Assembly: GCF_000422805.1 (NCBI RefSeq)
Contig: NZ_KE383924.1
Coordinates: 121,493-185,492 of the forward strand
Source of the DNA: Nocardioides halotolerans DSM 19273
GTDB lineage: Bacteria > Actinomycetota > Actinomycetes > Propionibacteriales > Nocardioidaceae
Length of the DNA: 64,000 nt
Reading direction: 5' to 3'
A program made the position numbers and the translations under genes. Below are positions 1 to 9,198 of this stretch, one piece after another. The notes beneath the pieces are model-generated. The model was not told where the DNA came from. It saw nothing but the letters and a program-made list of their open reading frames with translations, and did no database searches. Numbering within the stretch: position 1 is the stretch's first letter; every line of letters begins with the position of its first letter.

Positions 1-859
1 TGAAACCCGTGCTGGTGGTCGGAGGGGCCAACGTCGACGTCAAGGCGCGCACGTCCGAGCGCCTCGTCGGGGCGACCAGCAACCCTGGCCTCGTGGACCG
101 CACGCCCGGCGGCGTCGGCCGCAACGTCGCGGAGAACATCGCCCGGCTCGGCACGAAGGTCTCCCTCGTGACCGCCGTCGGCGCGGACGCCGACGGGGCG
201 TGGCTGCTCGCGGAGACGGCGTCCGCCGGTGTGGACGTCGGCCACGCGGCGCGGGTCGGCACCAGGACGGGCGCCTACGTCGCGGTGCTCGACGTCGACG
301 GCGAGCTGGTGGCCGGCGTGTCCGACATGGCGGCGGTCGACGCGCTCACGCCGGAGCTCGTGCCCGAGACGCTGGTCGCCGCCGCGGCGCTCGTCGTGGT
401 CGACGGGAACCTGCCGTCACCCACGGTCGCGCACGTTCTCGAGGCGGCGGCGCGCGCCGGGGTCAGGGTGGTGCTCGACCCGGTGAGCGTGCCGAAGGCC
501 GCGCGCATCGAGCCGCTGCTCGACGGCAACGTCTTCGCGGTCACGCCCAACGAGGACGAGCTCGCGGCCCTCGGGTCGGTGGAGAAGCTGCACGCCCACG
601 GCGTCGAGGTGGTCTGGGTACGCCGCGGCGCGTCCGGCTCGCTGCTCAGCACGCCCGACGGCGAGACCGTGCTCGAGGCTCCCGAGACCACGACCGTCGA
701 CGTGACCGGCGCCGGCGACGCGATGCTGGGCGCGTTCTGCCACCGGCTGGTGGAGGGCGCCTCGCTCGTCGACGCGGCGACGTACGGCCACCGGGCGGCG
801 GCGCTCACGGTCGCCAGCTCGCAGACCGTGCGGCGCGACCTGCGCGCCAAGATGGCTCG

Positions 860-863
<4 letters not shown>
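1..863 (+). CDS. psuK: PfkB-family carbohydrate kinase, probable pseudouridine kinase (start at window edge)
   Basis: This is a ribokinase-like PfkB kinase of about 286 residues. The N-terminal signature (GGVGRNVAENIARLG) and the C-terminal catalytic signature (DVTGAGDAMLGAF) with its anion-hole GAGD and catalytic Asp are both present. The reading frame runs in from the window edge: bases 3-11 read Lys-Pro-Val, and bases 1-2 are TG, so the natural ATG most likely begins one base before the window. An internal GTG at base 9 is the first start visible here. The stop overlaps the next gene, psuG, by four bases (GTGA). That partner argues for phosphorylation of pseudouridine to pseudouridine 5'-phosphate, which PsuG then cleaves. 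The substrate is inferred from the neighbour, since the fold alone would also fit other nucleoside or sugar kinases. Confidence 0.85.
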
Positions 864-1804
<941 letters not shown>

Positions 1805-1821
1805 GCGGGTACCACCCCGTC

Positions 1822-2001
1822 ATGACCTCCACACCGTTCGACGAAGCGAACGAAGCCGACGTCGCCGAGCAGCAGCGCCCCGTCCTGGACGACGACGACC
1901 CGCGCCCGGTGCCCACCGCCTCCCTCGACCAGGCCGACGAGGCCGACGTCCTCGAGCAGGGCGCCGAGATAGCCGACGACGACGAGGACTACGAGCGCTA
2001 G
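1822..2001 (+). CDS. Small acidic protein with an internal duplication
   Basis: This is a 59-residue, strongly acidic protein starting at ATG 1822, 17 bases after psuG. It contains two similar halves: FDEANEADVAEQ followed by an Asp-run, then LDQADEADVLEQ followed by another Asp-run. Short proteins with an 'EADV-EQ' motif recur in Actinobacteria, as I recall, but I know of no established function. There is no signal peptide or membrane segment. It could be co-transcribed with psuKG. Its reality is supported by the internal repeat and by a frame that differs from psuG. Confidence 0.7.
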   Translation: MTSTPFDEANEADVAEQQRPVLDDDDPRPVPTASLDQADEADVLEQGAEIADDDEDYER

Positions 2002-2002
2002 G

Positions 2003-2539
2003 TCAGAGCGGTCTCGACGTGCGCAGGTTGGTCCCGCGGGCCTCGACCGTGCGCTCGGTCTCGACGAACCCGAGCTTCGCCAGCACCCGGCGCGAGGCGA
2101 CGTTCCAGTCCCAGACCGTGGCGCACAGGCGCTCGAACCCGGATGCCTTCGCCCAGTCGAGGACCGCCTGCGCGGCTTCGGTCGCGTAGCCCTGTCCCCA
2201 GACCCGGCGCAGCAGCTCGTAGGCCAGCTCCGGGCCGTCGTCAGGGGCGTCGCTGTCGACGAGACCGCAGTAGCCGATGACGTCGCCGGCGTCCTTGCGC
2301 TGCACGGCCAGCAAGCCCGTGGTCGACGGCCGGCTGGCCCTGATCCACTCCTCGATGTCGGCGATCGTCGGTCGACCGCCCGCACCGATCCGGCGGTGCG
2401 GCGGCACCCGCGGATCCCGTTCGAGCCACAGCTCCCGCTGGACGGCGGCCTCGGACACCTGCCAAGGACGCAGCAGGAGCCGCTCGGTCTCGAGCCTGAC
2501 CTCCTGCCCCGAAGCCGTCCCCTCCGCCATGGTCGCCAT
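2003..2539 (-). CDS. GNAT-family N-acetyltransferase (RimJ/RimL type)
   Basis: This 178-residue protein has the GNAT fold of the RimJ/RimL subgroup. It opens with the typical strand LETERLLLRPW, and its acetyl-CoA pyrophosphate-binding motif A reads RRVWGQGYATEAAQ. The later VASRRVLAKLGF segment is the usual helix near the CoA. Such enzymes acetylate alpha-amino groups of proteins or small amines, and the substrate cannot be read from sequence. It is convergent with the small acidic gene, with one base between the stops. A second in-frame ATG three codons downstream is also a possible start. Confidence 0.88.
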   Translation of the reverse strand: MATMAEGTASGQEVRLETERLLLRPWQVSEAAVQRELWLERDPRVPPHRRIGAGGRPTIADIEEWIRASRPSTTGLLAVQRKDAGDVIGYCGLVDSDAPDDGPELAYELLRRVWGQGYATEAAQAVLDWAKASGFERLCATVWDWNVASRRVLAKLGFVETERTVEARGTNLRTSRPL

Positions 2540-2554
2540 GGTCGCCGACGACGA

Positions 2555-2881
2555 CTACGAGCGCGGCTGACCGCTCGGCGGCGCGGAGGACTCCCGCGCG
2601 GCGTCCTGGTCTCGCATGATCGCCTGGTCGCGCAGGTTGAGCATGACCAGCACGCAGGCGAACGACGGGATGGCGCAGGCGCCGGCCAGGAGTCGCAGGC
2701 CCGTCACCAGCGCGTGGTCGGCAGGCCCGTAGGCATCCTCGTCGAGGTACTCCGCCGCGATCGCGAAGTAGCCGCCCAGCGCACAGAGCGTGAGCAGGAC
2801 GACGCCGAGCAGACGTGCGAGCCCCGTGCTGTCTCGCGGAGAGCGAGGCTCTTGCTCGCTGCTCGAACTTGGCGTCGGCAT
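2555..2881 (-). CDS. Small two-helix membrane protein, function unknown
   Basis: This 108-residue protein has two hydrophobic stretches, around residues 22-44 (LARLLGVVLLTLCALGGYF) and 58-82, separated by a short acidic loop. It has polar, Ser/Pro-rich tails at both ends. I do not recognise a family. It lies 15 bases upstream of the acetyltransferase on the same strand and may be co-transcribed with it. Coding reality rests on the clean hydrophobic pattern and on the lack of a better frame. Confidence 0.55.
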   Translation of the reverse strand: MPTPSSSSEQEPRSPRDSTGLARLLGVVLLTLCALGGYFAIAAEYLDEDAYGPADHALVTGLRLLAGACAIPSFACVLVMLNLRDQAIMRDQDAARESSAPPSGQPRS

Positions 2882-2990
2882 GGCGGCAGTGTCGCATCGT
2901 TGGCCACGGCCCTCCAGGGATCGGGCCGATGTGGTTCAGTCCTGCTGCGGGACGACGGTGCCGATCCCTACGTGACCACAGCGGACGGAC

Positions 2991-5132
2991 GTGCCACCCT
3001 CGGGTGCCGTGGAGCCCGTCGACGAGCACTTCCTCAGCGCCGTCGACGGCCTGCGCACGCGCGACGACGCCCCGGAGCCCGACGCCGACCTGGTCGCCCG
3101 CCTCGAGGCGCTCTTCCTCGCGCAGGCGGAGAGCCGGCACCTCGACCTCGCGGCCAGACAGCTGCAGCAGAGGGGCATCGGGTTCTACACGATCGCGTCG
3201 GCGGGGCACGAGTCGAACGCCGCGCTCGGGCTGCTGTCGCGGGCGACCGACCCGGCGCTGCTGCACTACCGCTCGGGCGGGTTCTACGCCGCTCGCGCGC
3301 ACGTCGCCGGCGGCGTCGACCCGGTGCGCGAGACGCTGCGGAGCCTGACCTGCTCCGCGGCCGACCCGATCTCGGGCGGCCGGCACAAGGTGTTCGGGCA
3401 CGCGGGGCTGCACGTCGTGCCGCAGACGTCGACGATCGCCTCGCACCTGCCACGGGCGGTCGGGCTCGGGTTCGCGCTGGGGCTGGCGAGGCAGCTGGGC
3501 CGGGAGACGCCGTGGCCCGAGGACGCGGTGGTGATCGCCACCTTCGGCGACGCCTCTCTCAACCACTCGACGGCGGCGGGCGCGTTCAACGCAGCGGCCT
3601 ACCTCACCCACGTGCGGCGCGACTGCCCGGTGCTGCTGGTGTGCGAGGACAACCGGATCGGCATCAGCACGCGTACGCCGGCTGGCTGGCCGGCCACGGT
3701 GCTGCAGCACCTGCCGGGCCTCCCCTACGTCCACGCCGCCGGGCACGAGCCCGTCCAGCTGCTCGAGACGACCGCCGCCGCGCTCGACGCCGTACGCACC
3801 CGGCGCGCGCCCGCGGTGCTGCACCTGAGCACCGTCCGGTTCATGGGCCACGCCGGGTCGGACGTCGAGATGGCCTACCGCTCGCAGGCGGCGATCCAGG
3901 CCGACCTCGCGCTCGACCCGCTGCTCGGCACCGCACGCGCGCTGGTCGAGGGCGGGCACTGGAGCGCGGAGGACGCGCGGGCGCGCTACGAACAGGTGCG
4001 GCAGTGCGTGCACGACGAGGCGCTCGACGTCGGAGGCGAGCCGCGGCTCACCAGTCGCGAGGAGGTGATGGCGCCGCTGGAGCTGCCGCGCCCGCTCACC
4101 CGGCCGACGCCGCAGCCGCCCGACCCGAGCCCGCTGACGCTCGCCCAGGCGATCAACCGGACCCTCGCCGAGGCGCTGGAGGAGCACGCCGACGTGCTGG
4201 TGTTCGGCGAGGACGTCGCGGTCAAGGGCGGCATCTACGGCGTGACGCGCGGGCTGCGCCGGCGCTTCGGCGCGGCGCGCGTCTTCGACACCCTGCTCGA
4301 CGAGCAGACCGTTGTCGGCACCGCGCTCGGCACCGCGCTGGCGGGGTTCGTGCCGGTGCCGGAGATCCAGTACCTCGCCTATCTCCACAACGCCGAGGAC
4401 CAGCTGCGCGGCGAGGCGGCCACGCTGCGCTTCTTCTCCGACGGCCAGTACTCCAACGGCATGGTCGTGCGCGTCCCCGGCCTGGCCTACCAGAAGGGGT
4501 TCGGGGGCCACTTCCACAACGACAACGCGCTCGCCGTCCTGCGCGACGTCCCGGGCATCGCGGTGGCGGTCGCGAGCCATCCCCACAGCGCGCCGGGGCT
4601 GCTGCGCGGCTGTCTCGACCTGGCCCGCGCCGGCCGCGTCTGCGTGTACGTCGAGCCCATCGCGAGGTACCACACCCGCGACCTCTTCGACGGCGACCAG
4701 GGCTGGCTCGCGCCGTTCGACTCCTCGACGCGCGCCACGACCAGCGACCTCGTCGGCTACGGCACCGGCCGCGACCTCGTCATCGTCACCTTCGGGAACG
4801 GCGTGTTCATGAGCCTGCGCGTGGCCAGGGCCCTGCGAGCGGAGGGCTTCGGCTGCACGGTGCTCGACCTCGCGTGGGTCGCGCCGCTGCCCGTCGGGGC
4901 GCTGCTCGACGAGGTCGCGCACGCGGCGGCGATCCTGGTCGTCGACGAGACGCGCCGCAGCGGCGGGGTCTCCGAGGCCGTGGTGACGGCGCTCGTCGAC
5001 GCGGGGGTCGAGGCGCCGGTCGCGCGGGTCGCGAGCGCGGACTCGTTCGTCCCGCTGGGCCCGGCCGCGGACACGGTGCTGCTGCAGGAGGACGAGATCC
5101 TCGCCGCCGCGCTCGCGCTGCTCAGACCGTGA
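2991..5132 (+). CDS. Fused E1 alpha/beta thiamine-dependent 2-oxoacid dehydrogenase
   Basis: This 713-residue protein joins both halves of an E1 component. Residues about 30-345 resemble E1 alpha, with a thiamine-diphosphate motif FGDASLNHSTAAGAFN near residue 185 closing at CEDNRIGIS. After a Pro-rich linker near residue 360, residues about 375-713 resemble E1 beta (ALEEHADVLVFGEDVAVKGG, and later VLDLAWVAPLP). E1 decarboxylates a 2-oxoacid such as a branched-chain keto acid and passes the acyl group to an E2 lipoyl protein. No E2 or E3 gene is nearby. The GTG at 2991 follows a GGACGGA-like site, and a GTG six codons later is an alternative. The last 11 bases overlap the convergent aldehyde dehydrogenase gene. 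Substrate is not determined. Confidence 0.85.
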   Translation: MPPSGAVEPVDEHFLSAVDGLRTRDDAPEPDADLVARLEALFLAQAESRHLDLAARQLQQRGIGFYTIASAGHESNAALGLLSRATDPALLHYRSGGFYAARAHVAGGVDPVRETLRSLTCSAADPISGGRHKVFGHAGLHVVPQTSTIASHLPRAVGLGFALGLARQLGRETPWPEDAVVIATFGDASLNHSTAAGAFNAAAYLTHVRRDCPVLLVCEDNRIGISTRTPAGWPATVLQHLPGLPYVHAAGHEPVQLLETTAAALDAVRTRRAPAVLHLSTVRFMGHAGSDVEMAYRSQAAIQADLALDPLLGTARALVEGGHWSAEDARARYEQVRQCVHDEALDVGGEPRLTSREEVMAPLELPRPLTRPTPQPPDPSPLTLAQAINRTLAEALEEHADVLVFGEDVAVKGGIYGVTRGLRRRFGAARVFDTLLDEQTVVGTALGTALAGFVPVPEIQYLAYLHNAEDQLRGEAATLRFFSDGQYSNGMVVRVPGLAYQKGFGGHFHNDNALAVLRDVPGIAVAVASHPHSAPGLLRGCLDLARAGRVCVYVEPIARYHTRDLFDGDQGWLAPFDSSTRATTSDLVGYGTGRDLVIVTFGNGVFMSLRVARALRAEGFGCTVLDLAWVAPLPVGALLDEVAHAAAILVVDETRRSGGVSEAVVTALVDAGVEAPVARVASADSFVPLGPAADTVLLQEDEILAAALALLRP

Positions 5133-6642
5133 AGTCGACGCCCTGCGCCAGCGGGAGCTCGCCGGAGAAGTTCACGGTGTTGGTCGCGCGCCGCATGTAG
5201 GCGCGCCACGCGTCGGAGCCCGACTCGCGCCCGCCGCCGGTCTCCTTCTCACCGCCGAACGCACCGCCGATCTCGGCGCCGGAGGTGCCGATGTTGACGT
5301 TGACGATGCCGCAGTCGGAGCCCTCGTCGGACAGGAACAGCTCGGCCTCGGCCTGGTCGCTGGTGAACACGCTCGACGACAGCCCGTGCGGCACCGCGTT
5401 GTTGAGGGCGATCGCCTCCTCGAAGTCGTCGTAGGGAACGACGTAGAGCAGCGGGGCGAACGTCTCCCGGCCCACCACCGCCGTCTGGGTCTCGACGCGC
5501 ACGATCGCAGGCTGCACGTAGTAGGCGCCCGGCGCCTCGTCGCCGAGCACCCGCCCGCCCCCGGTCACGACCTTCCCGCCCTCGTCGGTCGCCTGCGCGA
5601 TCGAGCCCTGCATCGCGTCGTACGCCGCCCGGCGGACGAGCGGGCCGACGAGGGTGCCCTCGGCCATCGGGTTGCCGATCGGCAGTCGCTCGTAGGCCGA
5701 GCGCAGTCGGTCGGACAGCTCGTCGACCACGGAGCGGTGCGCGATCACGCGGCGCATGGTCGTGCAGCGCTGGCCGGCGGTGCCCGCGGCGGAGAACACG
5801 ATGCCGCGGGTGGCCAGGTCGAGGTCGGCGCTCGCGCTGACGACCGCCGCGTTGTTGCCGCCGAGCTCGAGCAGGCTGCGCCCGAACCGGCCGGCCACGC
5901 GCGGCCCGACCGCCCGGCCCATCGCCGTCGAGCCGGTGGCGCTGAGCAGCGCCACGCCCGGGTGGTCGACCAGCGCCTGGCCCACCTCGGCGGCGCCGAC
6001 GAGCACCTGCGAGACGTCGGCCGGCGCGCCGTGCTCCGCGATCGCGCGCTGGAGGGTGGCGGCGCAGGCCAGCGAGGTCAGCGGCGTGAGCTCAGACGGC
6101 TTCCACACCACCGGGTCGCCGCAGACCAGGGCGACCGCGGTGTTCCACGACCAGACCGCGGCCGGGAAGTTGAACGCGCTGATCACGCCCACGACACCCA
6201 GCGGGTGCCAGGTCTCCATCAGGCGGTGGCCGGGGCGCTCGGAGGGCATCGTGCGGCCGTAGAGCTGGCGCGACAGGCCGACCGCGAAGTCGCAGATGTC
6301 GACCATCTCCTGGATCTCACCGCGCGCCTCGGAGGTGATCTTGCCGACCTCGAGGCTGACCAGGGTGGCGAGGTCGTCCCGGTGCTCGGCGAGCAGCTCG
6401 CCCCACCGCTTGACCAGGGCGCCGCGCGCGGGCGCCGGCACCCGGCGCCACTCGAGGAACGCCGTCTGCGCTCGCTGGACGGCGTCGTCGACGGACGACG
6501 CGTCGGCGTGGGTCAGCGAGCTGAGCGGCTCGCCGTTGACCGGCGAGACCTGGACGTGGTCGCCGTCCGGCAGCGGCACGCCGATGCGGGCGAGGACGTC
6601 GCGGGCGAGCGTGGTGGCCTCGTCGCGGCTGGGGATCGGCAC
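5122..6642 (-). CDS. Aldehyde dehydrogenase, ALDH7/antiquitin-like (piperideine-6-carboxylate/aminoadipate-semialdehyde type)
   Basis: This is a 506-residue NAD(P)-dependent aldehyde dehydrogenase. The active-site Glu lies in LLELGGNNA and the nucleophilic Cys in GTAGQRCTTMRR, the form characteristic of the ALDH7 group (antiquitin, AmaB). FNFPAAVWSWNTAVALVCG is the usual cofactor-binding region. Family members oxidise 2-aminoadipate 6-semialdehyde (in equilibrium with piperideine-6-carboxylate) during lysine and pipecolate degradation. The gene lies 44 bases downstream of an FAD amine oxidase on the same strand, mirroring the amaA-amaB pairing of Pseudomonas. The pathway assignment is inference, while the enzyme class is secure. 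Confidence 0.88.
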   Translation of the reverse strand: MPIPSRDEATTLARDVLARIGVPLPDGDHVQVSPVNGEPLSSLTHADASSVDDAVQRAQTAFLEWRRVPAPARGALVKRWGELLAEHRDDLATLVSLEVGKITSEARGEIQEMVDICDFAVGLSRQLYGRTMPSERPGHRLMETWHPLGVVGVISAFNFPAAVWSWNTAVALVCGDPVVWKPSELTPLTSLACAATLQRAIAEHGAPADVSQVLVGAAEVGQALVDHPGVALLSATGSTAMGRAVGPRVAGRFGRSLLELGGNNAAVVSASADLDLATRGIVFSAAGTAGQRCTTMRRVIAHRSVVDELSDRLRSAYERLPIGNPMAEGTLVGPLVRRAAYDAMQGSIAQATDEGGKVVTGGGRVLGDEAPGAYYVQPAIVRVETQTAVVGRETFAPLLYVVPYDDFEEAIALNNAVPHGLSSSVFTSDQAEAELFLSDEGSDCGIVNVNIGTSGAEIGGAFGGEKETGGGRESGSDAWRAYMRRATNTVNFSGELPLAQGVDFTV

Positions 6643-6686
6643 GGCTCAGTCCTACACGATGCGGCCGGGGCCGCGGGCGGGCGCCG

Positions 6687-8054
6687 TCACGAGTCGAACC
6701 CCAGCCCGGCCCGGTCGAGCGCCCGCAGCCAGAGGTTGCGGCGCCCGGTGCGGTCGTGGCGCGCGAGCGAGCGCCGGGTCGCCTGGATGCCGAGCCACGC
6801 CAGCGGCTCCGGCGGGAACGGCAGCGGCTGCTCGCGGACCATCCGCAGCCGCGTCCGCTCGGTCGGCTCACCGGAGAGCAGGTCGAGCATCACGTCGGCG
6901 GCGAAGCGCGAGGCGCCGACGCCGAGGCCGGTGAACCCCGCGGCGTAGGCCGTGCGCCCGGCGTGGGCGAGCCCGTAGAACGCGCAGAACCGCGTGCACG
7001 TGTCGATCACTCCCGACCAGCGGTGCGTGAACCGGATGCCCTCCAGCTGCGGGAACGTCGCGGCGAAGTTGCGCGCGAGGACCTCGAACGTCGCCGGGCG
7101 GTCGTCGTGCTCCGGGGCGATCGAGCGGCCGTAGTGGTAGATCGCGTCGTAGCCGCCCCACAGGATCCTGCGGTCGGGCGTGAGGCGGTAGTAGTGGAAC
7201 TGGTTGCCCGAGTCGGCGACCCCGATCCCCGGGTCCCAGCCGAGCGCCGCGAGCTGGTCGTCGGTGAGCGGCTCGGTCGCGAGCACGTAGTCGTAGACCG
7301 GCACCACGCGCCACGCGCTGCGGCGCAGCGGGCCGGGGAAGACGTTGGTCGCGAGCACGGCCCGCCGGGCGCGCACCGACCCGGAGCCGGTCCCGGCGAC
7401 CACTCCGCCACCGCTCTTCCGCAGCGACTCGAGCCGGGTGCCCTCGGCGATCCGCACCCCCAGCCGCTCCGCTGCGTCGGCCAACCCCCACGCCAGCCGG
7501 GCCGGGTCGACCATCGCGGCGCCGTGGGCGTCCAGCCGGCCGGCGAGGTAGGTCGGCGAGTCGACCAGAGCCCGCACCGCCTGCGCGTCGAGGAACCCCG
7601 GCACCTCGGGCTCCAGCCCGGCGACCTCGTGCGGCCGGGTGGCGACCGTGAGCTGCCCGCCCCGGGCCCACCCGCACCCGATGCCGTGGCGCTCCAGCGT
7701 CTGCTCGATCTCGTCGAGGTTGCGCAGGCCGAGCTCGTCGAGCGCGTCGTACTCCTCGGGCCAGCGCTCGAGACCGTTCGGCTCGCCGTGGGTGAGGCTG
7801 GCCTCGCAGAACCCGCCGTTGCGACCGGTCGCGTGCTCGGCGATCCGGTCGCCCTCGATCAGGAGGACCCGCCGGCCCGGCTCCCGCTCGACCGCGCGCA
7901 GCGCCGTCCAGAGGCCGGTGAACCCGCCGCCCACGACGAGCAGGTCGGTCTCCACACCGCCGTCGCGGTCAGCGTCGAGGGCCGGCCGCGGTGCGGGCCG
8001 CTCCGGGTTGTCGAGCCACAGCGGCCCGAGCACCGATCCGGCGAGCGCGTCCAC
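6687..8054 (-). CDS. FAD-dependent amine oxidoreductase (DAO family)
   Basis: This 455-residue flavoprotein has an N-terminal FAD-binding Rossmann motif (LLVVGGGFTGLWTAL near residue 37), the DAO-family GRNGGFCEASLTHG stretch, and a C-terminal flavin segment (YAAGFTGLGVGASRFAA). It resembles gamma-glutamylputrescine oxidase and pipecolate/sarcosine oxidase-like enzymes, which oxidise secondary or primary amines to imines or aldehydes. The downstream ALDH7 gene would take up the aldehyde product. Pipecolate or another lysine-derived amine is a reasonable substrate guess but is not shown by sequence. The predicted location is cytoplasmic, with no signal peptide. Confidence 0.82.
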   Translation of the reverse strand: MDALAGSVLGPLWLDNPERPAPRPALDADRDGGVETDLLVVGGGFTGLWTALRAVEREPGRRVLLIEGDRIAEHATGRNGGFCEASLTHGEPNGLERWPEEYDALDELGLRNLDEIEQTLERHGIGCGWARGGQLTVATRPHEVAGLEPEVPGFLDAQAVRALVDSPTYLAGRLDAHGAAMVDPARLAWGLADAAERLGVRIAEGTRLESLRKSGGGVVAGTGSGSVRARRAVLATNVFPGPLRRSAWRVVPVYDYVLATEPLTDDQLAALGWDPGIGVADSGNQFHYYRLTPDRRILWGGYDAIYHYGRSIAPEHDDRPATFEVLARNFAATFPQLEGIRFTHRWSGVIDTCTRFCAFYGLAHAGRTAYAAGFTGLGVGASRFAADVMLDLLSGEPTERTRLRMVREQPLPFPPEPLAWLGIQATRRSLARHDRTGRRNLWLRALDRAGLGFDS

Positions 8055-8071
8055 GCCGCCATCGTGCCCGA

Positions 8072-8557
8072 TCAGTCGGTGCGGACCCGCGCGTAGCCGT
8101 GCTGGAGCGCGTCCGACAGCGCGTGGACCCCGAAGACGGCGGCCCAGGCGCGGGCCGGCCGCGGCGCGAGCGTGAGTGCGGCGACGTACGCCGTGCTCAC
8201 CCAGACCCCGAGGCAGAACGGGCAGGTGAGCAGCTCGCCGACCGTGTGCCGGGCGCCCTGCTCGCCGCGGGGGCTCTCGTCGTGCTCGCCCGAGCCGGCC
8301 GCGCCGTCGAACTCGGTGAACGGCGCCCGCAGCGGGCTCGCTACCGAGGACTTCGAGACCAGCCGGGTGAACTTGTGGACGGCCAGGCCGCCGAGGAGGA
8401 CGTCGGTCACGGCGTAGCGCTCGGGGAGCCGCCGGCCCCCGAGCACCCCGCCGGCCAGCAGCGTGCCGACCGAGGCGGCGTAGGCCGCAAGGCTGCCGCT
8501 GAACCCGCGCAGGTCCACGTCACCCTCGACGTCGTAGCGGTCGACCAGCGATGTCAT
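8072..8557 (-). CDS. DUF1360-family membrane protein
   Basis: The protein has about 161 residues from the ATG at 8557. A start eight codons further upstream is possible but leaves an Arg-rich leader. It carries the hallmark LTCPFCLGVWVSTAY motif of the DUF1360 family, flanked by hydrophobic segments, and an upstream ALLGG-type segment with a conserved KFTRLVSK. Function is unknown; sporulation-associated relatives exist in Bacillus. It precedes the FAD oxidoreductase gene by 17 bases on the same strand, so it could share a transcript. Confidence 0.75.
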   Translation of the reverse strand: MTSLVDRYDVEGDVDLRGFSGSLAAYAASVGTLLAGGVLGGRRLPERYAVTDVLLGGLAVHKFTRLVSKSSVASPLRAPFTEFDGAAGSGEHDESPRGEQGARHTVGELLTCPFCLGVWVSTAYVAALTLAPRPARAWAAVFGVHALSDALQHGYARVRTD

Positions 8558-8584
8558 GGCGCCGGGTAACCGCGCGCGCACGTC

Positions 8585-9178
8585 CTAATCCTGCTTCCGC
8601 GCGTCCTTCGCCGCGTCGACCAGGTCGTCGAGGCGCTCGGCATCGGCGCGCTCCTCGGCCGCGGCCTCGCGGGTCTCCCGGGCGTCGTCGAGCTCGGCCC
8701 CGGCGCGCTGCTGGGCGGTCCGCTTCTTCGCCGTGGCGGCGGCCTCGACGCGCTCCTTGCGCCGCTCGGCGACCTCCTCGCGCTTCTCTGCGCGCTCGTC
8801 GGCCGCGGCCCTCTTCGTCGCGGCCGTCCTCGCGGCAGCGGCCTTGGCCTGCTGCTTCCCCCGGGCCTCGGCGACGTCGGCCTCCTGCAGACCCGAGACG
8901 GCGGTCTCGCGAGCCTGCTCGCGCTTGGTGTCGGCCTCCTGCTCGAGCCGCGCGGCGGTGCGGACCTTCTCGGCGTGCTGGAGCCGGTCCGAGCCGCGCT
9001 TGGCGATCTCGCGGTCACCGATCAGGGTGCCGGCGAGCTTGTCGGCCGAGCCGATGGCCCGGTCGAGGGTCATCCGGGCCACCGAGGTCTCGGCGAGGCG
9101 GCTCGTGAGGCTGTGGTCGACCGCCACCAGCGGCAGGCGGGCGATCTCGTAGGGCATGGAGATGAGCGTGCGGATCAT
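8585..9178 (-). CDS. Ala/Glu/Arg-rich coiled-coil protein
   Basis: This is a 197-residue protein. The first ~70 residues are a mixed amphipathic region (MPYEIARLPLVAVDHSL). The rest is a long, highly charged Ala/Glu/Arg/Lys helix of coiled-coil character. Similar proteins are sometimes labelled 'IF2-family' because of composition alone, and I see no translation-factor GTPase motif. It ends just upstream of the DUF1360 gene and starts 20 bases after the CsbD-like gene, which is also coiled coil. The two probably act together or share regulation. Function is unknown. Confidence 0.65.
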   Translation of the reverse strand: MIRTLISMPYEIARLPLVAVDHSLTSRLAETSVARMTLDRAIGSADKLAGTLIGDREIAKRGSDRLQHAEKVRTAARLEQEADTKREQARETAVSGLQEADVAEARGKQQAKAAAARTAATKRAAADERAEKREEVAERRKERVEAAATAKKRTAQQRAGAELDDARETREAAAEERADAERLDDLVDAAKDARKQD

Positions 9179-9198
9179 GGGTGCTCCTCAGTTCTGGG

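Noticed and set aside
2241..5200. Very long open frames on both strands across the E1 gene region (893 and 934 codons)
   Set aside because: Low-complexity Arg/Pro/Gly/Ala composition and full overlap with recognisable genes. Such frames are expected where third codon positions are nearly all G or C.
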